Positions 1 to 5,492 of a DNA stretch of 5,492 nucleotides are shown here, one piece after another (the first letter of the stretch is position 1; each line of letters opens with the position of its first letter). The notes beneath the pieces are model-generated. The model was given only the letters and a program-made list of their open reading frames with translations, was not told the DNA's origin and made no database searches. The position numbers and the translations under genes are program-made. The DNA comes from Ga0077536 sp043744805 (GTDB lineage: Bacteria > Pseudomonadota > Gammaproteobacteria > Ga0077536), in assembly GCA_043744805.1 (NCBI GenBank), contig JAYTTZ010000226.1, positions 1 through 5,492 of the forward strand. Reading direction: 5' to 3'.

Positions 1-216
1 GACTCCCCGGGCTCGGCCAAAGCGATTTCGGGCAAGCCGCCCAAGGGCGCGCAGAGTGTCGCCGGCGCGCACCGTTACAAGGTGCGTGAAGGCGATTCGC
101 TGTGGACCATCTCCCGGCAGTTCAAGGTCACTATCGACCAACTCCTCGCCTGGAATGGATTGAAGCCCAAGCAGGATCTCCAGCCTGGCCAGGAAATTGT
201 CGTGTCCCAGTCGTGA
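1..216 (+). CDS. LysM-domain cell-wall protein, C-terminal fragment (possibly a MltD-type lytic transglycosylase)
   Basis: Frame 1 is open from the first base to a TGA at 214-216 and gives the last 71 residues of a larger protein. Residues 1-23 are a Gly/Ala/Pro/Lys/Ser-rich linker. Residues 24-69 form one LysM repeat: it opens with HRYKVREGDSLWTISRQF, continues with the typical Leu-x-x-Trp-Asn-Gly turn (LLAWNGL) and ends with LQPGQEIVV. LysM repeats bind the N-acetylglucosamine of peptidoglycan in the periplasm or at the cell surface. A linker followed by a terminal LysM fits membrane-bound lytic transglycosylase D, but the catalytic domain lies outside the window, so other LysM-tailed enzymes (amidases, endopeptidases) are equally possible. 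The LysM call is firm; the enzyme identity is a guess. The stop codon overlaps the ATG of the next gene by one base. Confidence 0.85.
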   Translation, partial: DSPGSAKAISGKPPKGAQSVAGAHRYKVREGDSLWTISRQFKVTIDQLLAWNGLKPKQDLQPGQEIVVSQS

Positions 217-1286
217 TGGGCGATCCGACCGACACCCGCGAACAGGTCAAGCAGTATTACGGCGAGGTCGTCCAGGCCAGTGCGGACCTCAAGACTTCCG
301 CCTGCACCACCTCCACGCCGCTCCCCGCCAGGCTTCGCCAGGCCCTCGGCAACGTCCACGACGAAGTCATGGCCCGCTACTACGGCTGCGGCCTGGTCTG
401 CCCGCCTGTCCTCGACGGCCTGCGGGTGCTGGATCTCGGATCCGGCAGCGGGCGCGACTGCTATGCGCTGGCGCAACTCGTCGGGGCTAACGGCGAAGTC
501 GTAGGCGTGGACATGACGGAAGCACAACTTGAGGTGGCGCGACGCCACCTTGACTGGCATGCGCGGCGCTTCGGTTACCCACAGTCCAACGTGCAGTTCC
601 TCCACGGCTATCTCGAGGAACTCGAAAACCTGCCGCTCGAACCGGCGTCCTTCGATCTCATCGTGTCGAACTGCGTGGTTAACCTCGCGGTCGACAAGGG
701 CGCGGTGCTCCGCAATGCCTGGCGCCTGCTCAAACCCGGCGGCGAGATCTATTTCGCCGACATCTACGCCGACCGTCGAGTTCCACGCGACCTGGCTGCC
801 GATCCCGTGCTCTACGGTGAATGCCTGGGTGGTGCGCTCTACTGGAACGACTTCCTGGCCCTCGCCAAGCAGGCCGGCTTCGCCGATCCCCGCCTGGTCG
901 AAGACCGCCCCATCGTGGTTGAGCAGGAAGCGCTGGCGGCCAAGGTCGCCCCGATCCGGTTCTTCTCCGCCACGTGGCGGCTGTTCAAGCTCGACAAGCT
1001 CGAACCAGCCTGCGAGGACTACGGCCAGGGCGTGGTCTACCGTGGCAGCATCGAAGACTCACCGGCCAGCTTCATGCTGGACAAGCACCATGTCTTCACC
1101 CGTGGCAAGTTGCACCTGGTGTGCGGCAACACCTGGCGGATGCTGGCGGATACGCGCCTCGCACCCCATTTCGATTTCGTCGGCAACTGGAACATGCATT
1201 ACGGCATCTTCGAAGGTTGCGGCACCCTACTGCCGTTCAGCGATTCGCCAGGTGCGCCCCCCGCGGGCGCCGGCGGCTGCTGCTGA
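216..1286 (+). CDS. arsM: ArsM-type SAM-dependent arsenite methyltransferase, long form with C-terminal domain
   Basis: This 356-residue protein belongs to the ArsM family, which methylates trivalent arsenic stepwise with SAM in the cytoplasm. The N-terminus (QYYGEVVQASADLKTSAC) is typical. A class I methyltransferase domain spans about residues 65-185, with SAM motif VLDLGSGSGRDC (71-82), acidic Asp99 after strand 2, and LLKPGGEIYFAD (171-182). Cys30, Cys58, Cys153 and Cys203 match the four conserved cysteines of CmArsM (44, 72, 174, 224): the 28- and 50-residue spacings of the outer pairs are the same. Residues 249-341 are the C-terminal domain of the long ArsM group known from cyanobacteria (EPACEDYGQGVVYRG, LDKHH, VCGNT, HYGIFEGCGT, from memory). 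The tail ends Gly-Gly-Cys-Cys. The ATG overlaps the upstream TGA; an in-frame GTG at 213 directly precedes it. No Shine-Dalgarno sits at normal spacing (AGGAA at 191-195 is 20 nt away), so translational coupling to the LysM gene is likely. No ars-operon partner is visible, so the true substrate is less certain than the family. Confidence 0.82.
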   Translation: MGDPTDTREQVKQYYGEVVQASADLKTSACTTSTPLPARLRQALGNVHDEVMARYYGCGLVCPPVLDGLRVLDLGSGSGRDCYALAQLVGANGEVVGVDMTEAQLEVARRHLDWHARRFGYPQSNVQFLHGYLEELENLPLEPASFDLIVSNCVVNLAVDKGAVLRNAWRLLKPGGEIYFADIYADRRVPRDLAADPVLYGECLGGALYWNDFLALAKQAGFADPRLVEDRPIVVEQEALAAKVAPIRFFSATWRLFKLDKLEPACEDYGQGVVYRGSIEDSPASFMLDKHHVFTRGKLHLVCGNTWRMLADTRLAPHFDFVGNWNMHYGIFEGCGTLLPFSDSPGAPPAGAGGCC

Positions 1287-1307
1287 GTCGACCAGACACG
1301 TCATTTC

Positions 1308-1328
1308 GGCGGCCGCCTGCAGGCCGCC
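1308..1328 (+). other. GC-rich hairpin between arsM-like gene and apt
   Basis: GGCGGCC (1308-1314) and GGCCGCC (1322-1328) form a perfect 7-bp stem around the 7-nt loop GCCTGCA. It lies 21 bp after the arsM-like stop and 19 bp before the apt start. No T-run follows, so a classical intrinsic terminator is not supported; it could be a weak or Rho-assisted stop, an mRNA-stabilising 3' end, or chance in GC-rich DNA. The apt ribosome site (1335-1339) lies just downstream and outside the stem. Confidence 0.45.
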
Positions 1329-1347
1329 CCTACCGAGGACCCAGGCC

Positions 1348-1863
1348 ATGGATGCCATCAAAGCCTTCATCCGCGACATTCCTGATTTCCCGAAGCCCGG
1401 CATCCTGTTCAAGGACCTGACCCCGCTCATGCGCGACCCGCAAGCGCTGCGCGACACCACTGCGGCGCTGGCCGCGCCCTTTCGCCACCAGCAGGTCACG
1501 GCCGTGGTGGGCATGGAAGCGCGCGGGTTCATCTTTGGCACCCTGGTCGCAATGGCGCTGGACGTCGGCTTCGTGCCGCTCCGCAAGCCGGGCAAGCTGC
1601 CGGCGGCGACGCATGCGGTGGCCTATGACCTCGAATACGGTTGCGCCACACTCGAAATGCACCAGGACGCCCTCGGCGCTCACGACCGCGTACTGCTGGT
1701 GGACGACCTCATGGCGACCGGCGGCACGGCGGCGGCAAGCATGAAGCTCGTGCGCCAGGCGGGCGCCACCGTCGTGGGCTGCGCCTTCGTGATTGAACTT
1801 GATTTTCTCAAGGGCCGCGCCGCCCTCGGCGACTGCCTGGTGCATTCGCTGATCCACTACTGA
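1348..1863 (+). CDS. apt: Adenine phosphoribosyltransferase
   Basis: This 171-residue cytoplasmic enzyme condenses adenine with PRPP to give AMP and pyrophosphate (purine salvage). It has the usual bacterial length and every family landmark: N-terminal IRDIPDFPKPGILFKDLTPL (8-27), the GMEARGFIFG segment (55-64), the flexible-loop region RKPGKLP (79-85), YGCATLEMH (97-105) and the PRPP-binding motif VLLVDDLMATGGT (115-127). The ATG at 1348 is chosen because GAGGA at 1335-1339 sits 8 nt upstream and the protein begins where the family does; the same frame stays open far upstream inside arsM, but that part is out-of-frame shadow. It is the first gene of a tight trio: the next start is 12 bp after its stop. 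Adenine released from SAM-derived by-products is a natural substrate, but a functional link to the neighbours is inference only. No odd residues were seen. Confidence 0.96.
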   Translation: MDAIKAFIRDIPDFPKPGILFKDLTPLMRDPQALRDTTAALAAPFRHQQVTAVVGMEARGFIFGTLVAMALDVGFVPLRKPGKLPAATHAVAYDLEYGCATLEMHQDALGAHDRVLLVDDLMATGGTAAASMKLVRQAGATVVGCAFVIELDFLKGRAALGDCLVHSLIHY

Positions 1864-1875
1864 GAGCGGTTCCTC

Positions 1876-2661
1876 GTGTGCGTGCTCGTCGTGGCGCTGC
1901 GCGAGCATCCCGACTACGACCTCGTCGTAGCGGCCAACCGCGATGAATTCCACGGCCGCCCCACAGCGAGCGCGGCGCCCTGGCGCGACGCGCCCGGCCT
2001 CCTCGCGGGACGGGATCTGGAAGCCGGCGGCACCTGGCTCGGGGTCGACCAGCGCGGACGCTTTGGCGCCGTCACCAATGTCCGGGCCGGGCTTCCAGTC
2101 ACCGGCCGACGCTCGCGCGGCGAACTGGTCCCCGCCTTCCTCGGACAGGCCGGGGCGGACCCGCAGGCTTTCGTCGGGACACTCAAACCCCTCGCCCGGG
2201 AATACGGCGGCGTGAACCTCATCCTGGTCGACGGCGCCCGGGCCGTCAGCTGGTCGAACCATGACAGCCGCGTGCGCCCCCTGGAGGCAGGGATCTATGG
2301 CCTGTCGAACGGCACGCTAGACGACGAATGGCCCAAGTTGACCCGCCTCAAGGCCGCCTATCGTGCGGCGGCCGCCGCCCGCGCCGACACCCTGGTGGAA
2401 CACCTGCTGCAAATCCTGCGCGACGACCAACAGCCCGCGGACCATGAACTCCCGGACACCGGCGTGGGCCTTGAGCGGGAACGCCTGCTTGCGCCGATCT
2501 TCATCGATGGCGGGAGCTACGGCACCCGTTGTTCGACCGTGGTCCTGCGTCGGCCCGACGGCGAACTGTTATTCGTCGAACGGCGCTACGACGCCAGCAC
2601 CCACACCACTGGCGAAGACCGCTATCGCGTCACGCGCAGCGGCATCGTCCACCTCGACTGA
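1876..2661 (+). CDS. NRDE/TANGO2-family protein
   Basis: This 261-residue protein is an NRDE (TANGO2) family member. The signature Asn-Arg-Asp-Glu is at residues 21-24 (VVAANRDEFHGRP), preceded by Met-Cys at the start. Other family landmarks are GGTWLGVDQRGRFGAVTNVR (about 51-70), GLSNGTLDDEWPKL, and YGTRCSTVV beginning at Tyr215. The start is a GTG at 1876; it is preferred because it places Cys2 directly after the initiator, as is usual in this family, although only a weak GAG-rich region precedes it. No signal peptide or membrane segment is seen, so it is probably cytoplasmic. Biochemical function is unsettled: the fold resembles N-terminal-nucleophile hydrolases, and animal and bacterial relatives have been proposed to move haem. 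It lies 12 bp after apt and 11 bp before egtB, so it is very likely cotranscribed with both. Confidence 0.88.
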   Translation: MCVLVVALREHPDYDLVVAANRDEFHGRPTASAAPWRDAPGLLAGRDLEAGGTWLGVDQRGRFGAVTNVRAGLPVTGRRSRGELVPAFLGQAGADPQAFVGTLKPLAREYGGVNLILVDGARAVSWSNHDSRVRPLEAGIYGLSNGTLDDEWPKLTRLKAAYRAAAAARADTLVEHLLQILRDDQQPADHELPDTGVGLERERLLAPIFIDGGSYGTRCSTVVLRRPDGELLFVERRYDASTHTTGEDRYRVTRSGIVHLD

Positions 2662-2672
2662 GGATCGAACCC

Positions 2673-3923
2673 ATGGCCGCCTCCAATCCGCCCGCCACCG
2701 TGGCCGACCGCTACCGTGAAGTGCGCGCCCTGTCACGGCGACTCGTCGCGCCGCTCTCTCCTGAAGATGCCTGCGCCCAATCGATGCCCGATGCGAGCCC
2801 GGCGAAGTGGCACCTCGCGCATACCAGCTGGTTCTTCGAAACCGTAGTGCTGGAGGCACTGATCCCCGGCTATGTGTCGCCCTTTGAAGGCTATCGGGTG
2901 CTGTTCAATTCCTACTACCAGGCGGTAGGCCCGCAGTTCGCGCGCCCGCAACGCGGGCTCATCACGCGGCCGGGTCTCGCCGCAATCCTCGACTACCGCG
3001 ACGCCATCGACCACCGACTGCAACAGGCGCTGGCGCAGGACCTGCCAGCAGACATCGCCGCGCTCGTCGAGCTTGGCCTGCACCACGAACAACAGCACCA
3101 GGAACTGCTGTTGATGGACCTGAAGCATCTCTTCGCCTGCAACCCGCTGGGGCCGGCCTATCTTGCGGCGACGCCGCCACCGCTGCCCGCCGCGCCGCCG
3201 CTGCGCCGGGTGGCGCATGCCGGGGGCGTGGTGGAAGTCGGGACTTCGACACCAGGCTTTGCCTTCGACAACGAACGTCCGCGCCACCGCCATTTCCTCG
3301 CGCCCTTCGCGCTCGCCAGCCGGGCCGTCACCAACGGCGAATTTCTGGCTTTCATCGAGGACGGGGGATACCGCGATCCCCTGCTCTGGCTGGCGGACGG
3401 CTGGGCCACGGTCCAGCGCGAAGGCTGGGCGCATCCGGCTTACTGGCGCGACCCGCTTGGCAGCGGGGAATTCACCCTGGCCGGCTGGCAGCAGCTCGAA
3501 ACCGGCGCGCCGGCCTGCCACGTGAGCTTCTACGAAGCCGACGCCTACGCCCGCTGGGCCGGTGCGCGCCTGCCAACGGAGTTCGAGTGGGAGCACGCGG
3601 CCTCCGCGGTCGAAACCCGTGGGCACCTGTTGGAGGAGACGGCATTGCGCCCACGCCCGGCGGAAGCCGCTTCGACCGGACTCCAGCAACTGTTTGGCGA
3701 CGTCTGGGAATGGACCTCAAGCGCCTACACGCCCTATCCGGGATTCAAGCCGATGGCGGGCACGGTGGCCGAGTACAACGGCAAGTTCATGGCGAACCAG
3801 ATGGTGCTGCGCGGGGGCTGCTGCGTCACGCCGCCGAGGCATGTCCGCGCGAGCTACCGCAATTTCTTCTATCCGCAGCAGCGCTGGATGTTCGGCGGAC
3901 TGCGCCTCGCCTGGGACGCCTGA
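2673..3923 (+). CDS. egtB: EgtB-type sulfoxide synthase (ergothioneine biosynthesis), probably cysteine-using class
   Basis: This 416-residue protein has the full EgtB architecture: an N-terminal DinB-like domain (about 10-160) and a C-terminal formylglycine-generating-enzyme-like domain (about 190-415). EgtB is a non-haem iron oxygenase that joins a cysteine thiol to the imidazole C2 of trimethylhistidine (hercynine) as a sulfoxide. The probable iron ligands are His50 (WHLAHTSWFFE) and His138/His142 (HHEQQHQE). Landmarks include FNSYYQAVGPQ (78-88), FGDVWEWTSSAYTPYPGF with Tyr352 and Tyr355, and the terminal RNFFYPQQRW block (396-405). Where mycobacterial EgtB has Asp416 and Arg420, this protein has Phe399 and Gln403, and it carries tandem Tyr81-Tyr82. 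Both point to the type that uses free cysteine. The ATG is supported by GAGGA at 2660-2664, 8 nt upstream, overlapping the previous stop. No egtD, egtA or egtE gene is in view. A selenoneine synthase (SenA) is an alternative, but no senB is adjacent. Confidence 0.88.
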   Translation: MAASNPPATVADRYREVRALSRRLVAPLSPEDACAQSMPDASPAKWHLAHTSWFFETVVLEALIPGYVSPFEGYRVLFNSYYQAVGPQFARPQRGLITRPGLAAILDYRDAIDHRLQQALAQDLPADIAALVELGLHHEQQHQELLLMDLKHLFACNPLGPAYLAATPPPLPAAPPLRRVAHAGGVVEVGTSTPGFAFDNERPRHRHFLAPFALASRAVTNGEFLAFIEDGGYRDPLLWLADGWATVQREGWAHPAYWRDPLGSGEFTLAGWQQLETGAPACHVSFYEADAYARWAGARLPTEFEWEHAASAVETRGHLLEETALRPRPAEAASTGLQQLFGDVWEWTSSAYTPYPGFKPMAGTVAEYNGKFMANQMVLRGGCCVTPPRHVRASYRNFFYPQQRWMFGGLRLAWDA

Positions 3924-3932
3924 GCAAGGGCT

Positions 3933-4685
3933 TCAGCTGCTGAGTCCGCCGTTCACCTTGAGCGTCTGGCCGGTGATGAAGGCCGCTTCGTCCGAAAGCA
4001 GGAAGACCGCCGCATTGGCCACGTCATCCACCCGCCCGAAACGTCCCAGCGGGGTGGCCGCTTCCACCGCCGCGCGGTAGCCGGGATCCATGTCTTTCTC
4101 GGCGAACGCCGTGGCAATCCAGCCCGGGGCGATTTCATTTACCCGCACTTCCGGCGCGAGGCTACGGGCGAGGGCGCGGGTGAAACCCGTGATCCCGGCC
4201 TTCACTGCGGCGAACATTTCGGGATTGCGCCCCCCCATCCCGCTCAAGGCCAGGTCCCAGGAGGTGTTCAGCAGGCAGCCGCGCGAAGCTTTGAGTAGCG
4301 GCGCCACTGCCCAGCTGCAGAGCATGGTGCCGCGCAGGTCGGTGTCGATGAGGCGGGACAGTTTTTCCAGATCCGCCAGCTTCGCGCCTTCGCCGGTGAG
4401 GATGTCGGCGCCGGCGATATTGCACCAGCCGTCAATCCCGCCGAGTGCGGCCCCGGCCCGCGTCACGAGCCCTGCCACGGCGTCTGGATCAGCCACGTCG
4501 GCACCGATTGCAAACGCGAGACACCCCCGGGTCTTGAGTTCGGCAAGCAGGGCGTCCGTCGGCGCAGCGGAAGATCGGTAGTTCAACACCAGTGCCGCGC
4601 CTTCCTGCGCGCAGGCCAGCGCGACGGCGCGACCAATGCCGCTGCTCGCGCCGGTGACGACGATTCGTTTGCCGCGAAGACGCAT
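3933..4685 (-). CDS. Short-chain dehydrogenase/reductase-fold protein with altered catalytic residues
   Basis: This 250-residue protein has classical SDR length and order. The Rossmann cofactor motif TGASSGIG is at 11-18, Arg37 after strand 2 (VLNYRSS) suggests NADP, ADVAD is at 62-66, and NIAG (89-92) stands for the usual NNAG. The end is canonical: PGWIATAF, GRFGRVDDVANAAVFLLSDE and ITGQTLKVNGGLS. The catalytic tetrad is not canonical. In the YxxxK motif, Tyr is Phe158 while Lys162 is kept; the usual Asn is Asp116 (TDLRG); the usual Ser-Ser segment reads NTSWD (140-144), with about two extra residues before Phe158. It therefore may bind NADP(H) without standard SDR chemistry, or use a different catalytic scheme. 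Substrate is unknown. The ATG is backed by a strong ribosome site 7 nt upstream. The gene converges on egtB with only 9 bp between stops. Confidence 0.88.
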   Translation of the reverse strand: MRLRGKRIVVTGASSGIGRAVALACAQEGAALVLNYRSSAAPTDALLAELKTRGCLAFAIGADVADPDAVAGLVTRAGAALGGIDGWCNIAGADILTGEGAKLADLEKLSRLIDTDLRGTMLCSWAVAPLLKASRGCLLNTSWDLALSGMGGRNPEMFAAVKAGITGFTRALARSLAPEVRVNEIAPGWIATAFAEKDMDPGYRAAVEAATPLGRFGRVDDVANAAVFLLSDEAAFITGQTLKVNGGLSS

Positions 4686-4691
4686 GCGTCG

Positions 4692-4700
4692 ACTCCTCTT
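4692..4700 (-). promoter_or_regulatory. Strong ribosome-binding site of the SDR-like gene
   Basis: Read on the minus strand this is AAGAGGAGT, whose AGGAG core (4693-4697 on the plus strand) lies 7 nt before the ATG at 4685. It is the best Shine-Dalgarno sequence in the window and fixes the SDR start. Confidence 0.8.
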
Positions 4701-4798
4701 TTGATTGCTGTCCAGGACCGCGTCGTAACCCGGCGCAGTGCCCGACCTCGGCTACGGATTCGTAAGCGCTGCCGCGAACCAGATCCACCTTGGGCGTG

Positions 4799-4827
4799 GA
4801 CCCGGGAAGCCAGAACTTCCGGGGGTC
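4799..4827. repeat. Inverted repeat / hairpin in the divergent promoter region
   Basis: GACCC (4799-4803) pairs with GGGTC (4823-4827), and GGAAG (4805-4809) pairs with CTTCC (4816-4820), giving 10 bp broken by a 1x2 internal loop and closed by a 6-nt loop, CCAGAA. It has no T-run on either side. Its place about 80 bp before the haem-oxygenase-like start and 115 bp before the SDR start would suit a regulator-binding palindrome or a 5' leader structure, but no known operator is recognised. Confidence 0.4.
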
Positions 4828-4908
4828 AGCGGGGGCGTGTTTACGAAACGAGGTGGCTAGACTCCATTTGCGATTCAATGCCCCGGGAATCGCGGCAGGG
4901 ACGACTCG

Positions 4909-5492
4909 ATGGCAACTTCGGTACGGCCGTTGGTCGAAGCGCGACCCAAGGCCATGGAAGCACGCAAGCGCGCGACGGCGACACTGCATCGTGACCTCGA
5001 CGCGCGGATCGATTTCAGAGGTCTCTTTTCGAGCATGCCGGCCTACCGGCGCTATGTCGAGAAGCTTGCCGCCTTCCACGCGCAAGCCGCTCTGCGCCGG
5101 GGAAGCGCGCTCGAAGCCGCCCTCAGCGACTGGCAATCACGGCTTGAGGGCCGACTGTTCGAGCAGGATCTCGCCTTCCTTGGCGGCCGCGTCCTCTCGG
5201 ACGCCCCCGTGCCGGACCATGTTTCGCCCGCAGCGGCCCTGGGTGGCTTCTAAGTCCTCGAAGACTCGAGCCGGGGCGGCCAGGGACTGCTGGCCCTCGC
5301 TGAACGCAAGCTTGGCCTTTCGGCCCATGTGGGGCTGCCCACCTGGCAAGTTATGGGCGTGAAACCCAGCGCAGGTGGCAGCAATTCGGCGCCGAAGTGA
5401 ATGAGCTCCTTGGGACGGAAGAATCGTTGGAGCTTGCGGTCCGCGCCGCCGGCTGCGCGACGTTTCGCCAACTCGAGTCGTGGCGCTGCGCA
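4909..5492 (+). pseudogene. Haem-oxygenase-like gene (HO/BphO type), broken by an in-frame stop and a frameshift; 3' end at the window edge
   Basis: Haem oxygenases open haem to biliverdin, iron and CO; the bacterial BphO type supplies biliverdin to phytochromes. The first part (4909-5253, 114 residues) shows the proximal-His helix ATATLHRDLDARI (His27), then MPAYRRYVEKLAAFHA and FEQDLAFLGG, as in this family. TAA at 5251-5253 falls exactly where the family has Tyr in a Tyr-Val-Leu-Glu-Gly-Ser-type distal helix. The same frame then continues VLEDSSRGGQGLLALAERK. At the G-run 5331-5334 similarity moves to another frame, which runs open from 5334 to 5492 (AAHLASYGRETQRRWQQFG, then LAVRAAG, FRQLESW). 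Restoring one G and one codon gives about 195 residues, the usual size. In the distal helix the expected first Gly is Asp. AGGGA at 4897-4901, 7 nt before the ATG, supports the start over Met16. Decay is the likeliest reading; a base-calling error is possible. Confidence 0.72.

Larger units (their letters stand above)
4686..4908. promoter_or_regulatory. Divergent intergenic region between SDR-like and haem-oxygenase-like genes
   Basis: These 223 bp separate two genes that point away from each other, so promoters for both must lie here or inside the coding ends. I found no convincing -35/-10 pair on either strand: the TTACGA at 4841-4846 and TAGACT at 4858-4863 are only 11 bp apart, too close for a sigma70 promoter. 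Besides the SDR ribosome site, the only clear structure is the hairpin at 4799-4827. No small ORF with a credible start and homologue was recognised. Confidence 0.45.

Noticed and set aside
1308..1328. Intrinsic terminator after the arsM-like gene
   Set aside because: The stem is good but no T-run follows, so it is listed only as a hairpin.
529..1347. Upstream in-frame extension of apt through the arsM-like gene
   Set aside because: The frame is open but its translation is Ser/Arg/Pro-rich shadow of arsM; apt homologues start at the Met encoded at 1348, which has a well-placed GAGGA.
1330..2262. Long minus-strand ORF (310 codons) antisense to apt and the NRDE gene
   Set aside because: It lies opposite two clearly conserved genes, its translation is low-complexity Arg/Ala/Gly-rich with no recognised motif, and long antisense frames are expected in GC-rich coding DNA.
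2733..3689. Minus-strand ORF (318 codons) antisense to egtB
   Set aside because: egtB is unmistakable on the plus strand through this whole stretch; the antisense product has no family motif and no good ribosome site was seen.
2673..3923. OvoA or SenA instead of EgtB
   Set aside because: OvoA normally carries a C-terminal methyltransferase domain, which is absent here, and no senB glycosyltransferase is adjacent. SenA is not fully excluded by sequence reading alone.
3924..3943. Bidirectional terminator between egtB and the SDR-like gene
   Set aside because: Only a 5-bp inverted repeat (TCAGC/GCTGA, 3933-3943) overlapping the SDR stop is present, with no T-run on either strand.
4841..4863. 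Sigma70 promoter TTACGA...TAGACT before the haem-oxygenase-like gene
   Set aside because: The spacing is 11 bp and both boxes are poor matches.

Overview
The window is high-GC bacterial DNA, densely coding, with every intact gene using ordinary bacterial signals (GAGGA-type ribosome sites about 7-8 nt before the starts). Gene content points to a proteobacterium, probably a gammaproteobacterium: a LysM-tailed murein enzyme, a proteobacterial-looking apt, an NRDE/TANGO2-family protein, an EgtB-type sulfoxide synthase and a remnant of a bacterial haem oxygenase. No phage, transposon, CRISPR or RNA gene is visible. The taxonomic guess is an inference from protein style only.

Layout. Positions 1-216 hold the 3' end of a LysM-domain protein (start lies outside the window). 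Its stop overlaps the start of a 356-residue arsenite-methyltransferase-like protein (216-1286). After a 61-bp gap containing a GC-rich hairpin comes a compact trio, apt (1348-1863), an NRDE/TANGO2-family gene (1876-2661) and egtB (2673-3923), with gaps of only 12 and 11 bp, so the trio is very likely one transcript. A short-chain dehydrogenase-like gene (3933-4685, minus strand) converges on egtB with a 9-bp gap. A 223-bp divergent intergenic region (4686-4908) with a hairpin separates it from a haem-oxygenase-like gene (4909 to the window end) that is broken by an in-frame TAA and a one-base frameshift.

How the genes may work together. Firm family assignments are apt, the EgtB family, the ArsM-type methyltransferase, the SDR fold and the NRDE family. 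EgtB would make the sulfoxide intermediate of ergothioneine (or a related thiol/selenol histidine), but the histidine methyltransferase EgtD and the C-S lyase EgtE are not in the window. Its active-site residues look like the cysteine-using class rather than the mycobacterial gamma-glutamylcysteine class. ArsM would methylate trivalent arsenic with SAM, yet no arsR, acr3, arsC or arsH gene is present nearby. Apt is adenine salvage. A shared theme (SAM use, sulfur and redox protection) can be suggested but is not demonstrated.

The points most worth a second look are the SDR protein, which keeps the cofactor-binding fold but has Phe in place of the catalytic Tyr and other tetrad changes; the decayed haem oxygenase; the orphan EgtB with its tandem tyrosines; and the ArsM-like protein with its lone N-terminal Cys and terminal Cys-Cys tail. 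I do not see clear evidence for a wholly new multi-gene system here.
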